Positions 30,112 to 38,978 of a stretch of DNA of 64,000 nucleotides are shown piece by piece. The translations under genes and the position numbers were made by a program. The stretch comes from Pseudomonas neustonica (GTDB taxonomy: Bacteria; Pseudomonadota; Gammaproteobacteria; Pseudomonadales; Pseudomonadaceae), in NCBI RefSeq assembly GCF_003797945.1, contig NZ_RKKU01000008.1, positions 90,335 through 154,334 of the forward strand, read 5' to 3'. The notes beneath the pieces are model-generated. The model did not search any database and was not told the origin of the DNA. It worked only from the letters and a program-made list of their open reading frames with translations. The stretch's first letter is position 1; each line of letters starts with the position of its first letter.

Positions 30112-30930
30112 ATGAAACGCACTGCTTTTTTCATTTCTGATGGCACCGGCATTACTGCCGAAACGCTAGGTCAGAGCCTGCTGGCTCAGTTTGAGAACAT
30201 TCAGTTCACCAAGCTGCTGCGGCCCTATGTCGATACCGTTGAAAAAGCGCGAGACATGGTACAACAAATCAATGCTGCTGCCGAGAAAGATGCAGAGCGC
30301 CCCATCATTTTTGATACCGTGGTCAACAACGATATACGTCAGGAATTGGCTAAATCCAGCGGCTACATGATTGATATCTTCTCTACGTTCCTTGCCCCTC
30401 TGGAGCAGGAGTTGGGCGACGGCTCGTCCTATTCGGTAGGCAAAACCCACTCGATTCAGCACAACACGCACTACAAAGACCGTATTGACGCGGTGCACTA
30501 CGCCATGGATAACGACGATGGCGCCAGGACACACCATTACACTCAGGCCGACATCATTCTGGTCGGGGTGTCACGTTGTGGTAAGACACCAAGCTGCCTT
30601 TATCTCGCTTTGCAATACGGCATTCGCGCAGCGAACTATCCCTTGACCGAAGACGATATGGAGAGCCTGCAGCTGCCCAAGGCGCTGAAGGAAAACAAGG
30701 CCAAGCTCTTTGGTTTGACGATTGATGCTGAGCGTCTGGCCGGTATCCGTAACGAGCGTCGCCCTAACAGTCGCTACTCCAGCTTTGCCCAGTGTGAGTT
30801 TGAAGTGCGCGAAGTAGAGAATCTTTTCCGTAAGGAAAACATCCCCTACATCAACTCGACTCACTTCTCGGTTGAGGAGATTTCAGCCAAAATATTGATG
30901 CAGATGGGTATCGAGCGACGCTTGAAGTAA
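30112..30930 (+). CDS. ppsR: PEP synthetase regulatory protein (bifunctional kinase/pyrophosphorylase)
   Basis: 272-aa DUF299-family enzyme that inactivates PpsA by ADP-dependent phosphorylation of the active-site threonine and reactivates it by phosphate-dependent dephosphorylation. Key motifs are [13 protein letters not shown] at the N-terminus and the P-loop GVSRCGKT at 152-159. It is divergent from its target gene ppsA, with 156 bases between them, so both probably share one control region. Confidence 0.95.
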   Translation: MKRTAFFISDGTGITAETLGQSLLAQFENIQFTKLLRPYVDTVEKARDMVQQINAAAEKDAERPIIFDTVVNNDIRQELAKSSGYMIDIFSTFLAPLEQELGDGSSYSVGKTHSIQHNTHYKDRIDAVHYAMDNDDGARTHHYTQADIILVGVSRCGKTPSCLYLALQYGIRAANYPLTEDDMESLQLPKALKENKAKLFGLTIDAERLAGIRNERRPNSRYSSFAQCEFEVREVENLFRKENIPYINSTHFSVEEISAKILMQMGIERRLK

Positions 30931-30956
30931 CACCTTCAAGTTGTTGTTAAATATAA

Positions 30957-31985
30957 CTATCCATTTAACCATTGGCGCAAGTCATTCGGCGATTTGCCTG
31001 TCAGGCGTTTGAGAAAACGCCTGAAGTTGGTTCGATCATTGAATTGCAGATAACCCGCGACATCCTCATTGGTCATACCCCGGCAGAGATACAGATCCAG
31101 AGCGATAATGGTGCGCGCACGATCCAGCTGGGCCTGGAACTGGGTGCCCTCGCGCTGAAGACGCCGCTTGAATGTTGCGGTACTCATACCAAAGTCTGCG
31201 GCGACTTGTTCCATACCAGTCAACTTAGATATGTGTGTCGCCAAATACTCATAAAGCGCATCAGTGAAGCTATCGGGGGCAGGCAGCTGCGACAATTGCA
31301 GCCCTGCTTCCTGCTCGGCGATGCGCCCCACTACGGCTGAAGACGGTAGAGCCTTGCTGACAAACTCGCGCGGTATTCGCATGAAGCTGACAGGGCTTTG
31401 AAAACGCAGATGTTCCCCCAGGTGCACCCAATATTGCTCGATATAAGCCGGCTCAGAGTGAGCCAGGTGATAATGCCAGGGCAGATTGGGCCCGCCTAAC
31501 TGACGCGCCAGTGCAGTCACCGCTACCATACTGGACTCGATGAGAAACTGCCGATTTTTCCCGGCATTGAAGCTATCCAGCCAATAAACGTAGACCGACT
31601 GTTCATCCATCCGCAGGACTGGCGCACTTAACGGACTCAGTAGCACCTTGTATTGCTGCAGGTGCTGTAACGCCTGCAGTAGTGTGTCCGCATGCCACAG
31701 CATGTTGCTCGCTGCGCCGTAATGCCCGGGTAGTAACTGCTGCCCATACAGGAAGCCGCTGTCGTCCGCTCCCAGTAACAAGCGACTATTATCGATCAGA
31801 CGGTGAAACTGGTTCGCGCTGATGTGCGGGTCGCCGCTGAGCAGGTCGTCATAGAACAATCCGGTTCCCTTCAGCAGGTGATGGCTTTCTATTCCGCGCG
31901 ACAGGGCCAGATCAATCAGGTAGGCAGGCTGTGCTCTGGCGGAAATAAATCGCGTCTCGCAGTCCAGCCAGTTAACCCTGCTCAT
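30957..31985 (-). CDS. AraC-family transcriptional regulator (Arabinose_bd N-terminal domain)
   Basis: 342-aa regulator. The N-terminal part (about 20-205) is the Arabinose_bd-type ligand domain (ISANQFHRLIDNSRLLL, LLPGHYGAASNML). The C-terminal part (about 240-342) is an AraC helix-turn-helix pair with TATFKRRLQREGTQFQ and NRTNFRRFLKRLTGKSP-like recognition regions. The ATG at 31985 overlaps the stop of the upstream GGDEF gene as ATGA; an apparent 86-residue N-terminal extension is that gene read in another frame. Ligand and targets are unknown; relatives include OruR/ArgR-like and lipase regulators. Confidence 0.87.
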   Translation of the reverse strand: MSRVNWLDCETRFISARAQPAYLIDLALSRGIESHHLLKGTGLFYDDLLSGDPHISANQFHRLIDNSRLLLGADDSGFLYGQQLLPGHYGAASNMLWHADTLLQALQHLQQYKVLLSPLSAPVLRMDEQSVYVYWLDSFNAGKNRQFLIESSMVAVTALARQLGGPNLPWHYHLAHSEPAYIEQYWVHLGEHLRFQSPVSFMRIPREFVSKALPSSAVVGRIAEQEAGLQLSQLPAPDSFTDALYEYLATHISKLTGMEQVAADFGMSTATFKRRLQREGTQFQAQLDRARTIIALDLYLCRGMTNEDVAGYLQFNDRTNFRRFLKRLTGKSPNDLRQWLNG

Positions 31986-32905
31986 GCGCCCGACCTGGCC
32001 AGCTGCGGACCTTGCTTGGCTCGCGCCATCACAATATTGAGGCGTTTTAACAGAGAGCTGGCATCCTCCTGTCGAGCCATCAAGGCAACCGCTGTCGCTT
32101 TGAGCGTTATCCGCTCGCCTTGCCCTGCGGTTTTCAACGCCAGATGAGCCAGCGAATCCGATAACTCCTGTGCCAGCACCTGAGCTTGAGCCTCCAGCGT
32201 AGAAGGTAGCAGGATGATGAACCGATCTCCCGCTAACCGGCAAAGCAGGTCGTGGCTACGCAAGTTCAGCACTATTTGCTGGCTTACCAGCTGCAATACG
32301 CGATCGCCTTCACGCAGGCCATGCTTGTTATTGACGGCACTGAAGTCATCCAGATCGAGCATCACCAGAGACAAGGGTTCGGCACGCTCCTGCGCTTCCG
32401 GCATGGCTTGCTCCAGTTGCCGTTGGAAGTACCGTGCATCACCCAAGGGGGTCAGCTTGTCGAATTGTCGATGTTCGCGGAAGTGCCGCTCGCGATTGAT
32501 CATCTGTGCACTGATCGCTAACTGCTCAAAATGCCAGTGATAGATACCCAGTGTCAGCAGGATAAAGCCAATCGGCATGGGCGCCGATTCCAGCCAATGA
32601 TCTAGCGTCATGGTTTCAGGCAGTGCGATAAATTCATCCAGACTATCCATCCACAAAGAGCAGAACAGGCACGCCAGGCCAAAAAAGAGCAGATTAGTCA
32701 CGCGGCCGGCCGGCCGACCTTTCAACAATAACCAGGCCCAGACCAGCACCAGTAAAGCTGAACCACCCTCGCCTGCTATATCAGTCCAGGACCAGATTTC
32801 CATTGGCTTCAGCTCACCCAAGCTGAGGTAGAGCAATGCGCCAGCATTAGCTATTACCAGCAAGGTAAGTAACTTGAATCTATGCAGCGTGAGCATGGAG
32901 TACAT
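31982..32905 (-). CDS. Degenerate GGDEF-domain membrane protein
   Basis: 307-aa protein with about four membrane segments in residues 10-125, then a GGDEF domain. The active-site signature is AGDRF (about 225-229) instead of GG(D/E)EF, so diguanylate cyclase activity is unlikely. The inhibitory-site motif R-S-H-D five residues earlier is kept, which would still allow c-di-GMP binding. The opening motif of the domain is also weak (DKLTPLGDARYF). Start choice: ATG 32905 with aagga upstream; a TTG at 32926 and an ATG at 32896 are alternatives. It is translationally coupled to the AraC regulator. Confidence 0.85.
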   Translation of the reverse strand: MYSMLTLHRFKLLTLLVIANAGALLYLSLGELKPMEIWSWTDIAGEGGSALLVLVWAWLLLKGRPAGRVTNLLFFGLACLFCSLWMDSLDEFIALPETMTLDHWLESAPMPIGFILLTLGIYHWHFEQLAISAQMINRERHFREHRQFDKLTPLGDARYFQRQLEQAMPEAQERAEPLSLVMLDLDDFSAVNNKHGLREGDRVLQLVSQQIVLNLRSHDLLCRLAGDRFIILLPSTLEAQAQVLAQELSDSLAHLALKTAGQGERITLKATAVALMARQEDASSLLKRLNIVMARAKQGPQLARSGA

Positions 32906-33153
32906 CGAAAAGACATCCTTGAGCAATATGAGGCTTAGGACATCAGATCAATATGACGATCAGGTTTCAGTGCGTGGGTCATTTCAGCTCATATTGATTT
33001 GCGCAGGTTCATGATTAATTGCCTCAATACGCCGACCAAAACCGTAAGACGGGGCCTGTACAGGAGGTAATCAATGGCTTTCGGGGGTGATATCAGCTCA
33101 ATTGCAGCCGCAACAGGCCTTATTTTGCCCCAAATTCTCACCAGCCAAATTCA

Positions 33154-33182
33154 CTGTCACAGAACCGACACAAGGCCGACCT
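33154..33182 (+). promoter_or_regulatory. Pho-box-like direct repeats upstream of the TonB-dependent receptor
   Basis: CTGTCAC-agaa-CCGACAC-aagg-CCGACCT: three 7-bp units with an exact 11-bp period, the first a perfect Pho-box half (consensus CTGTCAT/C), the next two at 5/7 and 4/7. A TAAGGT that may serve as -10 follows. It lies about 50-80 bases before the receptor ATG at 33234. The rest of the 328-base gap (32906-33233) shows no gene. Confidence 0.6.
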
Positions 33183-33233
33183 AAGGTCCTCTCCCATCAG
33201 GGCAAACGCCCATTTGTCAGCAGAGGATTTTTC

Positions 33234-35747
33234 ATGTCAGTCAGCAAATCATTATATCTCGCCGGCTTTCGCTGTTCCGCCTTGGCGCTTTCTGTTGCTT
33301 TCAGCGCCCAGGCATCTGCCGCCGGTGCGACGCCAGAAGTGGTTAACGTTATTGGCCAGGGCGCCCAATTGGAGCAGGCGCTGCAGGATCAGCGGATGTC
33401 CGACAGTGTAGAGAGCGTGGTGCACGCGGATGCCATCGGGCAGCTACCGGACGACAACGCAGCTGAAGCGCTTCAGCGCGTTCCAGGCGTCTCGGTCGAG
33501 CGCGACCAGGGCGAAGGACGTTTTGTCAGAGTACGCGGGCTGGGCGCCGATCTAAACTCGGTCACTATCAACGGCACTCTGGTGCCAGCGCCGGAAGATG
33601 ACCGACGTGCTGTAGCCCTGGATGTACTGCCAAGTGAGCTGGTGCAGTCGCTATCGGTGGTCAAGACCCTAACGCCGGATATGGATGCGAACTCGTTGGG
33701 CGGCACAGTCGAGGTAGAAAGTCTCTCCGGCTTTGATCATCCCGATACTTTCTACAGCCTTTCGAGCGAAGCCAGCTACAACGACAACACCGGCAAGACC
33801 AGCCCCAAGGTATCCGGCGCTATCAGCAATCGCTTCAGCGTTGGCCAGGGCATCGATAACTTCGCTGTCGCTGCAGCCTTGAGCTGGGAGGATCGCACTT
33901 TTGGCTCGGATAACGTCGAAACCGGCGGTGCCTGGGATTTTGACGACGCCAGCGGTGCGCGTTTGGAAGAGTTGGAAGAGCGTCGCTATGACATCAGCCG
34001 CAAGCGTTTGGGTGCTGGGCTCAACTTTGATTTCCGTCCAGATGAAGACACAGACCTATATCTGCGCACTCTGTACAGCCGTTATAAAGATACCGAGACT
34101 CGCCAGGCGAACGTGATCGAGTTTGCCGATGCTCAACTGCCAGGCGAACGCGGCGATGCTGAAGGTACCCGCGAGGTTAAGGATCGTTCCGAAACCCAAG
34201 AGATTAAAAGCTTTGTTTTGGGCGGCGAGCGTCGCATAGGGGATTGGACTCTCAGCAGCCAATATGGCTACAGCGAAGCAAGTGAAGATAGCCCGTTGCA
34301 TATTCCTGGTTCAAAGTTTGTCGGCAACAGCGATTTTTCCGATGCAGGTTATGACAGTAGCCGCGAGCCCAATGTAAAAATCAGCGACGCCGTTTATCAG
34401 GCCGGTAATTTTACTCTTGATGAAATTGAGCGTGAGAAGCAGCTGACTACGGATACAGAACAGAATATTCGTATCGACCTCACCCGTGACTATTACTGGC
34501 AGGATTTGGCATCCCAGGTCAAATTCGGCACCAAATTCAGCACCCGGACCAAGGACAATGATCTTGAAGTATGGGCCTATGAAGACCTCACCAACGCAGG
34601 CTTCACCATCGATCAGTTGAACCTGGCCAACTTCGTCAACGGCAATGGCAAACTCGGGCCTGAAATCGACGCTGGTGCTCTGGAGCAGCTGATTGCAGGC
34701 CTGAACCCGGCGGACTTCTATGACGCCGAGCAGTCGCGCATCAACGACTTCAGCATTGAAGAGAATATTAACGCCGCCTACATCATGAACACCGTCGATA
34801 TTGATGATCTGCGCATCATTGCTGGCCTGCGTTACGAAGGTACCCGCCTTAAGGCGAAAGGTACCGGTATTAATGATGGGTCCTTTGAAGCGGTCAATGA
34901 ACGCAACGACTATCATCACTGGCTCCCTGGTCTGCATGCCATTTATCAGCTCAATGACAGCAGCCAGTTGCGTGCGGCCTGGACCAATACGGTAGTGCGT
35001 CCCACATTCGGGCAGCTATTCCCGGGCTTTGTAATCGATGGCGATGAGGCGGAATTCGGTAACCCGCAGCTGGATGTTCTGGAGTCCAGCAACTTTGATC
35101 TTGGCATTGAGCACTACATGGGCAAAGCCGGCGCCGTATCGGCCTTTGTGTTCTACAAGAATATCGAGAACTTTGTTTACTCCGCGGACCTGGCGGGCAC
35201 GGGCGAGTACGCCGCCTTTGCTGAAGCCAAGACCTATGCCAATGGCGACAAGGCTGATGTATACGGCCTTGAACTGGCCTACTCGCAGCAATTCGAATGG
35301 CTACCAGCACCCTGGAATGGTCTGCTGCTCAGCGCTAACGGCACCTTTACCCGCTCTGACGCCGACATCGAGCAGTTCAACCCCGATACCGGCAACATGA
35401 CCAGCCGCAGCATCAGCCTGCCGGGACAGTCAGACACCAGCGGTAACCTGACTCTAGGTTGGGAAAATGACCGCATGAGCCTGCGCGTTGCGACCAACTA
35501 CCAATCGGACTACCTGGACGAAGTCGGCAATGTGCTTGATAAGCGCTATGACACCCATGTGGACGACCAGTTCTTCGTCGATATCAGTGCTCACTACTTC
35601 CTGACCAAGCAGCTGCAGGTCTTTGTCGAAGCGCAGAACATTACCGACGAGAGCTATTACGCCTACACCGGCGATCGTAGCTTCAACGCCCAATACGAAG
35701 AATACGGCCCAACCTACAAAGTTGGCCTGTCACTGACCCACTTCTGA
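33234..35747 (+). CDS. TonB-dependent outer-membrane receptor, phytase-associated
   Basis: 837-aa TonB-dependent receptor. The signal peptide ends near residue 28 (AQASA-AGATP); EVVNVIG just after it fits a TonB box. The plug domain (about 45-190) contains LPDDNAAEALQRVPGVSV and RFVRVRGLGADLNSV; a 22-strand barrel follows and ends in a terminal Phe (SLTHF). The ATG at 33234 has an agagga ribosome site; 49 residues of upstream open frame cover the Pho-box and are non-coding. It is followed 53 bases later by the phytase gene, so its ligand is most probably phytate or another inositol phosphate (inference). Confidence 0.9.
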   Translation: MSVSKSLYLAGFRCSALALSVAFSAQASAAGATPEVVNVIGQGAQLEQALQDQRMSDSVESVVHADAIGQLPDDNAAEALQRVPGVSVERDQGEGRFVRVRGLGADLNSVTINGTLVPAPEDDRRAVALDVLPSELVQSLSVVKTLTPDMDANSLGGTVEVESLSGFDHPDTFYSLSSEASYNDNTGKTSPKVSGAISNRFSVGQGIDNFAVAAALSWEDRTFGSDNVETGGAWDFDDASGARLEELEERRYDISRKRLGAGLNFDFRPDEDTDLYLRTLYSRYKDTETRQANVIEFADAQLPGERGDAEGTREVKDRSETQEIKSFVLGGERRIGDWTLSSQYGYSEASEDSPLHIPGSKFVGNSDFSDAGYDSSREPNVKISDAVYQAGNFTLDEIEREKQLTTDTEQNIRIDLTRDYYWQDLASQVKFGTKFSTRTKDNDLEVWAYEDLTNAGFTIDQLNLANFVNGNGKLGPEIDAGALEQLIAGLNPADFYDAEQSRINDFSIEENINAAYIMNTVDIDDLRIIAGLRYEGTRLKAKGTGINDGSFEAVNERNDYHHWLPGLHAIYQLNDSSQLRAAWTNTVVRPTFGQLFPGFVIDGDEAEFGNPQLDVLESSNFDLGIEHYMGKAGAVSAFVFYKNIENFVYSADLAGTGEYAAFAEAKTYANGDKADVYGLELAYSQQFEWLPAPWNGLLLSANGTFTRSDADIEQFNPDTGNMTSRSISLPGQSDTSGNLTLGWENDRMSLRVATNYQSDYLDEVGNVLDKRYDTHVDDQFFVDISAHYFLTKQLQVFVEAQNITDESYYAYTGDRSFNAQYEEYGPTYKVGLSLTHF

Positions 35748-35800
35748 TCCCAAAGGGCGTGTATAGCGCGCCCTTCCCACTTTTTGATGTGAGATTCTGT

Positions 35801-37753
35801 ATGCGAGCCGCAACCAAAATCGTTGGCGTACTCTTGCCAGTATGCTTTGCTTTGAATGGCTGTTTTGATCAGCCTAGCCGTCAAACTGAGGCAACCCCGA
35901 ATACCCCTGACATTGCTGAACTAGAGATTCAGCGCTGGACACCCATTAAGCAGGATGGTCAGTTTGAGAGCTGGGTATTATTAGCCACCGATGGCAATAA
36001 CCAATTACCCGACCGCCTGGCAGCGGGACCGAACGGGTTGTGGTTAATGGATAGTGCCGGCGAGCCGGTCGGCCAGGCCTACGCTGGCCGTTTTGCCGGG
36101 CTGGACGCTCGGCCATTCGGCCAGGGGCTGCTTACGGCCACGCTGGATACCGTACGCGATCAACCCATGCTGGTTACGTGGGACGCTGGTCAGCAAGGGT
36201 ATTCGGCCCCCACCTGGCTGCCGACCACACCCTACCCGGTAGAGAGCCTGTGCTTCTACGCAGATCAACAGCGCCATTTGTATCTCTTCCTGGTTGGTGA
36301 AGAAGGCAGCGGGCAGCAATGGCTAGTCGCTCATGAAGAGCGGCTGCTGGCTACGCCCAAGCTGATGCGCACGCTGCACCTCCCGGTTGGAGCCAAGCAA
36401 TGTGCAGTCAATGATCAGCTGGGCCGACTTTTTATCAACGAAGAAGACATCGGTGTTTGGGCTTATCCAGCCAACCCTGAAACCAACGGTGAACGCGCCA
36501 TCGTCGACCTGGTCCAGCCGTATGGCGGCCTGACCAAAGACGCTCCTGGCCTGGCTGCCAGTGCAGACGGTGTCGTGATTCTTGATGGCAAAGCTAACTT
36601 GCATCGTTATACGGCTACGGCTGAAGGATGGCAGGCAGCGCCACCACAGAAAACCAGTGAATTGCAGAAGCCCGAACGACTGGCGGCACGCACCAGTGAA
36701 GTGCTTGAACTGCTGATCGCCGATGATGCCAACCTGCACCTCTATCAAGCAGAGCTTGCCCCGGGCCAGCTGGCACAGTCGGAACCAGCCATCGTTGAGG
36801 TACCTGCTCAGGCGCAAACCCTGCCAGTGCCGCACAGCGGAGACGCTGCAGATGATCCGGCTATCTGGGTCAACCCAAGCGATGCGTCCCAGTCTCGAAT
36901 TCTGGGTACCGATAAGCGCGGTGGACTCGGCGTATACAATCTTGATGGCCAACAGCTGCAGTATTTGCCGGTTGGCCGTATCAATAATGTTGATCTGCGT
37001 GACGGCTTTTCGCTCAACGGCGAAACCGTCAGCCTGGCGGTTGCCAGTAATCGCGACAGCAATAGCCTGGAGCTGTTTTCAATCGGGTCAGGCGATGCCG
37101 AGGTTCGCGGCTTGGGCCGCATCCCCGTACCTTTGAATGAAATCTACGGCCTCTGCATGGCCAAGGGGAAAGACGGTGACATTTATGCCATTGCCAATGA
37201 TAAGGACGGTCGCTTTGTCCAATATCTGATGGAAGAAGATCAAGGCCAGGTTAACGCCAGCCTGGTACGTGAATTCAGTACAGCGACTCAACCCGAAGGC
37301 TGTGTGGCTGATGACCAGCGCGAACGCCTGTTTATTGGTGAAGAGGGTGTTGGGGTGTGGAGTTTGAGCAGCGATCCACAACAAGCTACCGAAATGAGTC
37401 AGGTGATCAGCGTAGACGGCCCCCTCCATGCCGATGTTGAAGGCATGGCTATCTTCGAGTCAGAGCAGCCTTACCTTGTGCTATCCAGCCAGGGGAATGA
37501 CAGCTATCTGGTACTGGATGCAGAGCCTCCCTACCAACTGCGCGGTGCATTCCGGGTAGGTATCAATGTCGAGTCTGGCATCGACGGCGTATCCGAAACG
37601 GACGGCTTGGAGGTCAGCTCAATGTCTTTCGGCAGTGCATGGCCGAACGGGATGTTAGTTGTGCAGGACGGGCGCAAGCGCATGCCTGAAGGTAATCAGA
37701 ACTTCAAAATGATCGCCTGGCATGAGATCGCCGAGGCACTGAACCTGCCCTGA
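35801..37753 (+). CDS. phy: Two-domain beta-propeller phytase (3-phytase), lipoprotein
   Basis: 650-aa predicted lipoprotein (lipobox ALNG-Cys21) of the beta-propeller phytase family, which releases phosphate from Ca-phytate. The C-terminal domain (about 335-650) is complete, with DDPAIWVN (near 351), GTDKRGGLGVYN, RINNVDLRDGF and ISQ/SETDGLEV motifs. Residues about 40-325 form a second, incomplete propeller that repeats the same pattern: LCFYADQQRHLYLFLVGEEG parallels LCMAKGKDGDIYAIANDKDG, and RLFINEEDIGVW parallels RLFIGEEGVGVW. In known dual-domain enzymes the N-terminal propeller assists the catalytic one. The ATG at 35801 was chosen because it opens the signal peptide; an upstream GTG adds 14 residues. 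Confidence 0.9.
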   Translation: MRAATKIVGVLLPVCFALNGCFDQPSRQTEATPNTPDIAELEIQRWTPIKQDGQFESWVLLATDGNNQLPDRLAAGPNGLWLMDSAGEPVGQAYAGRFAGLDARPFGQGLLTATLDTVRDQPMLVTWDAGQQGYSAPTWLPTTPYPVESLCFYADQQRHLYLFLVGEEGSGQQWLVAHEERLLATPKLMRTLHLPVGAKQCAVNDQLGRLFINEEDIGVWAYPANPETNGERAIVDLVQPYGGLTKDAPGLAASADGVVILDGKANLHRYTATAEGWQAAPPQKTSELQKPERLAARTSEVLELLIADDANLHLYQAELAPGQLAQSEPAIVEVPAQAQTLPVPHSGDAADDPAIWVNPSDASQSRILGTDKRGGLGVYNLDGQQLQYLPVGRINNVDLRDGFSLNGETVSLAVASNRDSNSLELFSIGSGDAEVRGLGRIPVPLNEIYGLCMAKGKDGDIYAIANDKDGRFVQYLMEEDQGQVNASLVREFSTATQPEGCVADDQRERLFIGEEGVGVWSLSSDPQQATEMSQVISVDGPLHADVEGMAIFESEQPYLVLSSQGNDSYLVLDAEPPYQLRGAFRVGINVESGIDGVSETDGLEVSSMSFGSAWPNGMLVVQDGRKRMPEGNQNFKMIAWHEIAEALNLP

Positions 37754-37801
37754 ATATCATGCTGTAACCAAATAGAAATGTTTTTGCCATCCAATATGTC
37801 G

Positions 37802-37824
37802 AGCGAGCGTTTGCTGCGCTCGCT
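37802..37824 (+). other. Hairpin just upstream of the TolQ-like gene
   Basis: Perfect 8-bp stem AGCGAGCG / CGCTCGCT with a 7-nt loop, 12 bases before the exbB/tolQ-like start. No T-run, so more likely an mRNA-processing or translation-level element within the operon than a terminator. Confidence 0.35.
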
Positions 37825-37836
37825 AACGAGGTAACC

Positions 37837-38526
37837 ATGTCGTCCACTACTGAAGCACACACTATCTGGTCTCTGGTTCTTGAGGCCAGTCTGCTGGTCA
37901 AAGGCGTGATGCTGATCTTGCTCCTCGCGTCTGTTGCTACCTGGTTTCTAATTGCCCAGCGCAGCACCTTGTTCAACCAGGCAAAGCGCGCCATCAAGGC
38001 ATTTGAAGACCAGTTCTGGTCCGGCAAAGAGCTGGGGCAGCTGTACAGCAACAGTCAGGATCGAGCCGGCGTCGAACAGATCTTTCGCGCCGGATATAGC
38101 GAGTTTGCGCAGCTGGATCAACGTAATCACAGCGAGCCGGAGGCTGTCATGCAGGGCGTAGAGCGTGCCATGCGGGTTGCCATCGCCCATGAAGAAGAGC
38201 GTTTAGAGCAGCATCTGCCGTTTTTGGCGACCGTTGGCTCGGTTAGCCCTTACGTCGGCTTGTTTGGCACCGTCTGGGGCATCATGAACTCATTTATTGG
38301 TTTGTCACAGGTGCAGCAGGCCACGCTGGCGACGGTCGCGCCCGGCATCGCTGAGGCCTTGATTGCAACCGCGATCGGCCTGTTTGCCGCCATTCCTGCT
38401 GTTGTTGCCTACAACAGATTCAGTTCGCGCAGCGAGCATTTGTTGGGCCAGTACTACAACTTTGCCGAGGAATTCAGCGCCATTCTCCACCGCCGCGTAT
38501 ATAACCGAGCTGCGGGGCAAAACTGA
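37837..38526 (+). CDS. TolQ/ExbB-type proton-channel protein
   Basis: 229-aa three-helix motor protein of the MotA/TolQ/ExbB family. Helices lie at about 20-42, 125-150 and 160-190. The region [16 protein letters not shown] ... [20 protein letters not shown] ... [11 protein letters not shown] is closer to TolQ than to ExbB. It would use proton-motive force, together with the TolR-like and TonB-like proteins encoded next, to energise the receptor encoded upstream. Its stop overlaps the start of the TolR-like gene. Confidence 0.92.
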   Translation: MSSTTEAHTIWSLVLEASLLVKGVMLILLLASVATWFLIAQRSTLFNQAKRAIKAFEDQFWSGKELGQLYSNSQDRAGVEQIFRAGYSEFAQLDQRNHSEPEAVMQGVERAMRVAIAHEEERLEQHLPFLATVGSVSPYVGLFGTVWGIMNSFIGLSQVQQATLATVAPGIAEALIATAIGLFAAIPAVVAYNRFSSRSEHLLGQYYNFAEEFSAILHRRVYNRAAGQN

Positions 38527-38963
38527 TGCGCCCTGCCCGCCTGAAACGCAAGCCCAAAGCGGAAATGAACGTAGTGCCTTATATCGACGTGATGCTGGTG
38601 CTGCTGGTTATCTTTATGGTGACCGCACCCATGCTCACCCAGGGAGTGCAGATCGAGTTGCCCAAAGTCGCTAGCGAGACCTTGGCGGCGAGCGATCCAT
38701 CGGTCGTCACGCTATCCATCGACGTGGAGGGTAACTACCACTGGAATGAGGGCAGTACGGTACAGACCGATAGCTACCAGCATAGCGCCGGCGAGTTGAG
38801 CGAGCTGACCAACCAGCTCGCAGCCATCATCCGCGAGAAACCGGAAACCCAGGTAATGATCCGCGCCGACAGCGGCGTGGGCTATGGCCAGGTCGTCACC
38901 GGTATGGCTGCGCTACAGCAGGCCGGTGTAACCAGTCTTGGCTTGATTACTGAAGCACCTTGA
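38526..38963 (+). CDS. TolR/ExbD-type protein
   Basis: 145-aa single-pass inner-membrane protein. The membrane helix NVVPYIDVMLVLLVIFMVTAP carries the essential aspartate (Asp21, equivalent to TolR Asp23), in a context almost identical to TolR; the periplasmic domain runs from about 45 to 145. Coupled by overlap to the TolQ-like gene and 15 bases from the TonB-like gene. Confidence 0.92.
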   Translation: MRPARLKRKPKAEMNVVPYIDVMLVLLVIFMVTAPMLTQGVQIELPKVASETLAASDPSVVTLSIDVEGNYHWNEGSTVQTDSYQHSAGELSELTNQLAAIIREKPETQVMIRADSGVGYGQVVTGMAALQQAGVTSLGLITEAP

Positions 38964-38978
38964 GGGGGCAGCACCACT

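Noticed and set aside
31986..32243. 86-residue N-terminal extension of the AraC regulator
   Set aside because: It overlaps the GGDEF coding region in another frame; the ATGA start fits the family.
33087..33233. N-terminal extension of the TonB receptor
   Set aside because: It would place coding sequence over the Pho-box-like site and hide the signal peptide; the ATG at 33234 has a ribosome site.
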